Origin: Clostridiales bacterium
GTDB taxonomy: Bacteria; Bacillota; Clostridia; Christensenellales; Borkfalkiaceae
Direction of reading: 5' to 3'
Length of the DNA: 7,079 nucleotides
Assembly: GCA_021635425.1 (NCBI GenBank)
Contig: JAJWOJ010000057.1
Location: 1 to 7,079 of the forward strand
The translations under genes were made by a program, and so were the position numbers. This document shows positions 1 through 4,272 of the stretch, in pieces (the stretch's first letter is position 1; the number at the start of each line of letters is the position of its first letter). A model generated the notes under the pieces. That model did no database searches. It was given only the letters and a program-made list of their open reading frames with translations, and was not told the origin of the DNA.

Positions 1-3000
1 CATTCGCTCCCGTCTAAAACGGCAGAACCGAAAACGTCAAGCGTCAGAAGGTGTTCGACGCCGTTCTCGTCGGTGTATTTATATTCGCCGTCTAACATAT
101 CGGACGTTTCGAAACCGTTTTTATCGTCTCCGAGTTGTACGATTCTTAAAATATACTCTTTATCTTCGAAAGTCACTTTGATAATCAGACCTTCCGATAA
201 AACTCCGACGTTTCCGCCGTCAAAAGTTTTAACGGTTGTTTTGTTGCCCAAAACAGACTTCGCCGAAGAAACGTAGAACACGTTTCCGTTATCGGTTGCA
301 AACGAACGAAGAATAAACTCGCCGTTACCGACGTATACAACCGCGCCCGCACAATAATATTCGGTGAGAAGGATAGATTTTGCCTTTGCCGTTAAAGTGA
401 GGATTCCGTCCTCGTCGATCTCGCCTGTAAGGGATATATCCTGTTTGCCGTCCGCCTTAACCGTAGCGTAAAGCTTTCCGTCCGATCCGTGCGCCAATCC
501 CGTGTAAATCGTTCCGTCATAAGAATAAGTAACGACCCCGAAATCGTCCATCGCAAAAGCGGTAATACCGGTAAGAGACAAGCCGTAATCCTTCGCAAAC
601 GGACTTCCGGCAAAATTATCGCCGATAACCTGTATCGCGAAGAGTTTCGTCTCCATTCTCGTTCCGTTGTCAAACTCGAGATTGACCGCGACATAATAGA
701 ACCCCTCATGGCTCATCGACACTTTCTGCCTGTCGACTATCCAGACGGTATCGTTATAATCAAGCTTGGAATTCTTCTTATCGAAGGAATATTCCCCGTC
801 CGCCGTAACTATTTTGACGTTTTTCGTTATCTCGTCTTTAGATTCGCCTTTGCGAAAAACCGTTCTGTCTATAGTAACGATCGCGCCGTGAGTTATAACG
901 GTGTTTTCGAAGACAGTTCCGTTATCGAATTCGCTACCCGCCGATTTAACGGTTAAAACGTTTCCGAATCCGTCGAACATCAAAGTTGCCTCGGATACCG
1001 AAAGTTTGCCCGTCTTATCCATATATGCAAGAGTAATCTCTTTGCCGTTCACGGAATAATCGAAACCGTAAACGCCCGTTCTCGTTCCGTCGGTGCTTAT
1101 AACGCCTTTACCGAAACCGTCGAGGAATATGAATTTACCGTTACCCGAGCTATACAAACCGTAATAGTCGTCCTTTTCAAAAACGGTAAAGGTTTTATTT
1201 GCGGTATCGAGAAGGAATTTATACGAGAAAAGTTCGGTCGTAACCTTTTCGTCTGAAGTTTCGCTGTCGCCAAGAAGCAAATCGTTGGTATATTCTATCG
1301 AAGTCGTGTCGTTCTTCTTTTTAAGAACGGTACGTTTCAAACCGTACACCGCAAAAGTACCGTCCGCAGCGGAACTACTGTATTTTTTAGCCGAAAAATC
1401 ATTTCTGTTAAAACTGAACGCGGTTGTACCGCCGACTCTGAGCATAGGAGCTTCCTCTGAGCCTAAAGTAAGCACTGCAGGACTTCCGTCTATCGTTCCG
1501 TTAAAGCTCATTCCTTCGAAAGGAACGTTGGTTGCCGCGGCGTCGATAAGCCCCGCCCCTTTAAGCGTTACGACGAAAGAATAACTCGAACCGTCCAAAG
1601 AAACAGTCGCCTTTGCGCCGATTTCGTCCGTTTTGAAGCCTGCGGGAATGTCCGTGTAACCGAACACCACCGAATATTTCGTATCGCCGTTGCCGTTATA
1701 CTCAACTTTAACCTTCATAGCAAACCACTTGATTTCGCCGTTTACGTTCTTAACTTTGTAAAGGAAAATCGAATAAGGTTTGCCCGACGCGCTCTCACTG
1801 TACACTCCTCCGTTCTTGGAAGAATCGACAGTAACGAAATCGAGAATACTCCAGACGTTCTTATTAAAGTATACTAAAGGTCTCTTTTCTTCGTGATATT
1901 TAAGCCTTATCTCGTTAAGAGGAACAAAAACCGCTATACCGTCGAAAATATGAACCTCGTGATTGTTGCCGTTAAGCGCGAGAGCCAAGCCGTAACCCGT
2001 AATTTTAACATCGGCGGCAACGATTCCGTGAACGTTGACGGTCATCTTGTCGTCGATAATCAGATCGCCTATAGCCATGGCGGGCTTTGCATCTTCTGCA
2101 ACGTCTCCGTCTTCGCCTTCTACGGCGCCTTTTGCTATAGTCGTATCCGCGGTTGCGTAAACTCCGAGGTATTCTTTTGATACAACGGATATGCTTGCAT
2201 AACGAACCACTCCTTTATAAGTTACCGAAAGTTCGTAAATGCCCTCTTCTTCGGTATTGACTATTCCGCCGATCATTTCGAGAGTTACGTTGACGGGTTT
2301 CCCGTTTTCGAATATTCTGAAAAGGTCGGGGGTGTAAACGGTGTCGCCCGTGAACACCGCTCTGTTTTCCGCGATTATCTCGATTCCTCTTTTAACGACG
2401 AAATCATACTTCACTCTTACGGGTGAAAAATCCGCTCCGTAAACATACACGTCTACGATAACTTTCTGAGCGCCGAAAACCATGATATCGGGAGCGGATA
2501 TAACTTTATAATATGTCGTCAAAGAGTTGATTTTAGCGGGATCGTCCGTAAAATTCTGCTTGAATCCGTTGATGACGAGGTTGATGTTATCCGTTACGTT
2601 ATACGATGAAACTCCGTAACCTGCTTCAACCGTTTCCGCGTTAAGAGACAGATCGTAAACCCCGGGAACAACCCGATAAGTTATGGTTTTAATCGCCGTA
2701 GCGGCAAACTTGGGCGCACCTCTGCCTACGTTTACGTCGTTATATTTAACGGTAAGAGTCGCCGTATAAACGCCCGCAACGGTGAAATCAACGGTGCTTC
2801 TGTCAATCCACGAGTCGATATAATCGAACCCGATTCCGTTGATATACACTTTGAAATCCGCTGAAAAATCGTATGCATTGATATCTGTGCCAACTTTTAC
2901 CGAAACAACTTCGCCGTGAGGATATTTGACGGCAACGCCCGAAACTTTCTTTATGGTTGCGGTTTTTACGTGTCCTTTATATTTAAGAGTTATCTCGCAT

Positions 3001-4235
3001 TCGTCGGATCCGTCCTCGAAGTCGACTTTGCCCGATACCATGTCGTCGGTAACTTCAACGGTTTTTTCGTTATCGGTTATTTCAAACAACTGCTTGACGT
3101 CGATGGCTTCGTCGTCGAACACCTCGGCGGTTTTTACCTTTATCGAAATCGAGCCGACTTCGGTAATGTTCACCTTGACCGACTTCGTCGCGCTGCCCTT
3201 TCCGTCTTTGGAAGCGTAGTTCAACGTAACTTTGCGTTCGTCGCCGATAACTGCGCCGGAAAGCTCGGCGGTATCGATCATATCGGCTGTTACTTTAACA
3301 AATTTTCCGTCCTCGTAGATATAGAAAACGCTTAAAAAGTCGTAAGAAGCGATTTCTTCGGGAGTAAGGTCGATTTCGCTGTATGCCGCGCCGATTCTGA
3401 TTACGTGTTTATCGATGACACGGACGATCGCGGTTGCTTTTCTCGACCCGATTTTAAGCGTTATTTCGTAATCGCCGACTTCCGAACCTACTTCGCCGAA
3501 AATCATATCGTCGGTTACTTCGACGATTTCGCCGTTTAACGTAATGCCGAAAAGCGAGGTTACATCAAGCTTATCCGCATACGCCTTATTTACATAAACT
3601 TCATCCTCGTATGCCCCGACGATGAACGGGGTTTCCGTAACCGTGACCCACGCTTTTGCCGATTTTCCGTCATATGAACATGTGACCACGTAGGTATCGG
3701 GGTCTGGCTTGACGGCTGAAACGTCGATGAATTCGTCTTTGATTTCGAAAAGTATATCGTTTACTCTGATTTCAAAGAGAGATTTATAGTCGTAGCTATA
3801 AATCTCGGTATCTTTTATCGTTACTCTGCTTGTTTCCGCCGTTACGGTGACGTTGCGCTCGTGCGTAACTTTAACGATTACCGAGGCGGTTTTTCCGCCG
3901 TAAGCACATCTTACCGTATATGTTCCGAGTTCTTTTTTCACCTCGGACGCGTCGATATATTCTTTTTCGATATAAATTTTCGAGCCGTCTACATATATTT
4001 CGAAAAGAGATCCGAAATTGAAATTTTCAAGGTCGGCTAAAGCTATTGCAACCTCTCCTCGAACGGCTCTGACATCCACTTCTTCGCTGCGGGATTCGCT
4101 CGTTTTGCTATCAACGGACGAGACGGGATCTTGCGATCCCGTCCCTCCCGAATTTCCGTTGCCGCAGGAAGTGACCGTGAAAGCCATAAATATAACCATG
4201 AGTACGACGAGTGCCGAAATAAGATGTTTTTTCAT
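1..4235 (-). CDS. Giant lipoprotein with tandem Ig-like repeats (3' partial, at least 1411 residues)
   Basis: Gene not recognised. One uninterrupted frame runs from ATG at 4233-4235 to the window edge: 1411 codons plus two bases, with no stop, so full length is unknown. The start is set by AAAGGAGG 8 nt upstream and by a textbook lipoprotein signal peptide: M-K-K-H, hydrophobic core 5-19, lipobox V-T-S-C with Cys24. A Gly/Ser/Asn/Asp linker (25-51) follows, then about eight Ig-like repeats (52-687), an acidic hinge (703-718, EGEDGDVAED), a beta-rich stretch of unclear fold (about 719-945), and a C-terminal part (946-1411 and beyond) with D-x-F-G motifs at 1039, 1088, 1230 and 1400 and a ninth Ig-like unit at about 1117-1204. 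No protease, glycosidase, sortase or LPXTG motif was seen. The protein is probably a membrane-anchored stalk with a distal adhesive or binding region. It is probably cotranscribed with the lipoprotein gene 37 bp upstream. Base and codon use look like that neighbour. Confidence 0.95.
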   Translation of the reverse strand, partial: MKKHLISALVVLMVIFMAFTVTSCGNGNSGGTGSQDPVSSVDSKTSESRSEEVDVRAVRGEVAIALADLENFNFGSLFEIYVDGSKIYIEKEYIDASEVKKELGTYTVRCAYGGKTASVIVKVTHERNVTVTAETSRVTIKDTEIYSYDYKSLFEIRVNDILFEIKDEFIDVSAVKPDPDTYVVTCSYDGKSAKAWVTVTETPFIVGAYEDEVYVNKAYADKLDVTSLFGITLNGEIVEVTDDMIFGEVGSEVGDYEITLKIGSRKATAIVRVIDKHVIRIGAAYSEIDLTPEEIASYDFLSVFYIYEDGKFVKVTADMIDTAELSGAVIGDERKVTLNYASKDGKGSATKSVKVNITEVGSISIKVKTAEVFDDEAIDVKQLFEITDNEKTVEVTDDMVSGKVDFEDGSDECEITLKYKGHVKTATIKKVSGVAVKYPHGEVVSVKVGTDINAYDFSADFKVYINGIGFDYIDSWIDRSTVDFTVAGVYTATLTVKYNDVNVGRGAPKFAATAIKTITYRVVPGVYDLSLNAETVEAGYGVSSYNVTDNINLVINGFKQNFTDDPAKINSLTTYYKVISAPDIMVFGAQKVIVDVYVYGADFSPVRVKYDFVVKRGIEIIAENRAVFTGDTVYTPDLFRIFENGKPVNVTLEMIGGIVNTEEEGIYELSVTYKGVVRYASISVVSKEYLGVYATADTTIAKGAVEGEDGDVAEDAKPAMAIGDLIIDDKMTVNVHGIVAADVKITGYGLALALNGNNHEVHIFDGIAVFVPLNEIRLKYHEEKRPLVYFNKNVWSILDFVTVDSSKNGGVYSESASGKPYSIFLYKVKNVNGEIKWFAMKVKVEYNGNGDTKYSVVFGYTDIPAGFKTDEIGAKATVSLDGSSYSFVVTLKGAGLIDAAATNVPFEGMSFNGTIDGSPAVLTLGSEEAPMLRVGGTTAFSFNRNDFSAKKYSSSAADGTFAVYGLKRTVLKKKNDTTSIEYTNDLLLGDSETSDEKVTTELFSYKFLLDTANKTFTVFEKDDYYGLYSSGNGKFIFLDGFGKGVISTDGTRTGVYGFDYSVNGKEITLAYMDKTGKLSVSEATLMFDGFGNVLTVKSAGSEFDNGTVFENTVITHGAIVTIDRTVFRKGESKDEITKNVKIVTADGEYSFDKKNSKLDYNDTVWIVDRQKVSMSHEGFYYVAVNLEFDNGTRMETKLFAIQVIGDNFAGSPFAKDYGLSLTGITAFAMDDFGVVTYSYDGTIYTGLAHGSDGKLYATVKADGKQDISLTGEIDEDGILTLTAKAKSILLTEYYCAGAVVYVGNGEFILRSFATDNGNVFYVSSAKSVLGNKTTVKTFDGGNVGVLSEGLIIKVTFEDKEYILRIVQLGDDKNGFETSDMLDGEYKYTDENGVEHLLTLDVFGSAVLDGSE
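27..1121 (-). repeat. Recurrent D-x-F-G motif region of gene B C-terminal half
   Basis: D-G-F-G occurs at residues 1039-1042 and 1088-1091, D-D-F-G at 1230-1233 and D-V-F-G at 1400-1403, each after a run of alternating hydrophobic residues (KFIFLDGFG, ATLMFDGFG, TAFAMDDFG, LLTLDVFG). Most are followed by a short turn and another strand (GVISTDGTRTG, GVVTYSYDGT). This looks like repeating beta-hairpin or small barrel units. No calcium-binding or catalytic role is claimed. Confidence 0.6.
624..887 (-). other. Ninth, separated Ig-like unit in gene B
   Basis: Residues about 1117-1204 end in G-F-Y-Y-V-A-V-N-L-E-F-D-N-G followed by an alternating F-A-I-Q-V-I-G strand, the same ending as the N-terminal repeats (G-x-Y-x-V-x-x-x-Y-x-G, then a terminal strand). 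It also has W-I-V-D-R-Q-K-V, like S-W-I-D-R-S-T-V in unit 6. It sits between D-x-F-G units, so the two repeat types are interleaved. Confidence 0.5.
2175..4082 (-). repeat. Array of about eight Ig-like repeats in gene B
   Basis: Units, by residue: 52-126, 127-202, 203-276, 277-360, 361-433, 434-525, 526-616 and 617-687. The shared pattern is an S-L-F-E-I-like strand (76-80, 152-156, 227-231, 302-306, 382-386, 459-463, 637-641), then N/D-G, then V-T-D-D-M-I (best at 240-245, 315-320, 395-400), then G-x-Y-x-V-T-L-x-Y-x-G-K-x-A-x-V-x-V at the end. Units 6 and 7 are longer and drifted. Units of 70-90 residues with such strands fit bacterial Ig-like folds. Boundaries are by eye. Confidence 0.82.
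4115..4150 (-). other. Strong GNRA-capped mRNA hairpin inside the gene B leader-linker
   Basis: On the coding strand, GACGGGATC (4135-4143), loop GCAA (4131-4134) and GATCCCGTC (4122-4130) form a perfect 9-bp stem closed by a GNRA tetraloop. The stem extends outward: G-U, G-C, one A-G mismatch, G-U, G-C, G-C, C-G, giving 15 pairs in total. The two G-U pairs exist only in the RNA of the coding strand. It lies at nt 86-121 of the open frame and encodes the post-lipobox Gly/Ser linker, where amino-acid constraint is low. No T-run follows, so it is not an intrinsic terminator. Confidence 0.65.
4164..4235 (-). other. Lipoprotein signal peptide and lipobox of gene B
   Basis: Residues 1-24: a short basic n-region (K2, K3, H4), a hydrophobic core rich in Leu, Val, Ile, Met and Phe, and the lipobox V21-T22-S23-C24. 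In known bacterial lipoproteins the Cys is diacylated by Lgt and the peptide is cut just before it by LspA. The following Gly-Asn-Gly-Asn-Ser has no Asp at +2. The same Cys-Gly-(Lys/Asn)-Asn type of start is visible in the upstream gene at 7061-7074. Confidence 0.93.
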
Positions 4236-4243
4236 GGGGTCAT

Positions 4244-4251
4244 CCTCCTTT
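4244..4251 (-). promoter_or_regulatory. Shine-Dalgarno site of gene B
   Basis: On the coding strand the site reads AAAGGAGG, a near-perfect match to the 16S anti-Shine-Dalgarno, with 8 nt before ATG at 4235. Another ATG (4241-4243) directly abuts the site with no spacing and ends after three codons, so it is not the start. The strength of this site suggests efficient, independent initiation on the downstream gene of the pair. Confidence 0.92.
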
Positions 4252-4252
4252 A

Positions 4253-4267
4253 ACGTTTATTAAACGT
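4253..4267. repeat. 15-bp palindrome in the intergenic gap
   Basis: ACGTTTA, one centre base, TAAACGT: perfect 7-bp arms in the 37-bp gap between the genes, ending one base before the gene B Shine-Dalgarno site. In RNA it gives only a weak 6-bp AU-rich hairpin with a 3-nt loop and no U-tract after it, so it is not a terminator. It could be a regulator site or a small 5' structure next to the ribosome site, or chance: arms of this length are expected less than once in 7 kb of random sequence. Confidence 0.6.
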
Positions 4268-4272
4268 AGATT

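Noticed and set aside
392..709. Minus-strand 105-codon frame rich in Arg
   Set aside because: It is an out-of-frame reading of gene B, whose own frame is open through this region and keeps the repeat pattern.
489..956. Plus-strand open frame of 155 codons opposite gene B
   Set aside because: It lies wholly within the continuous gene B frame, with no domain, signal peptide or ribosome site; a codon-bias shadow.
2916..3335. Plus-strand open frames of 139 and 97 codons overlapping each other
   Set aside because: Both lie opposite the Ig-like repeat array of gene B and overlap in different frames; neither shows a recognisable protein pattern.
4232..4243. Minimal frame ATG-ACC-CCA-TGA overlapping the gene B start
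   Set aside because: Its ATG directly abuts GGAGG with no spacing, so initiation is unlikely; it is a by-product of the ribosome site. Translational coupling by it cannot be excluded but has no support.
4236..4272. Promoter or intrinsic terminator in the intergenic gap
   Set aside because: No convincing -35/-10 pair fits in 37 bp and no GC stem with a T-run is present, so neither is annotated.
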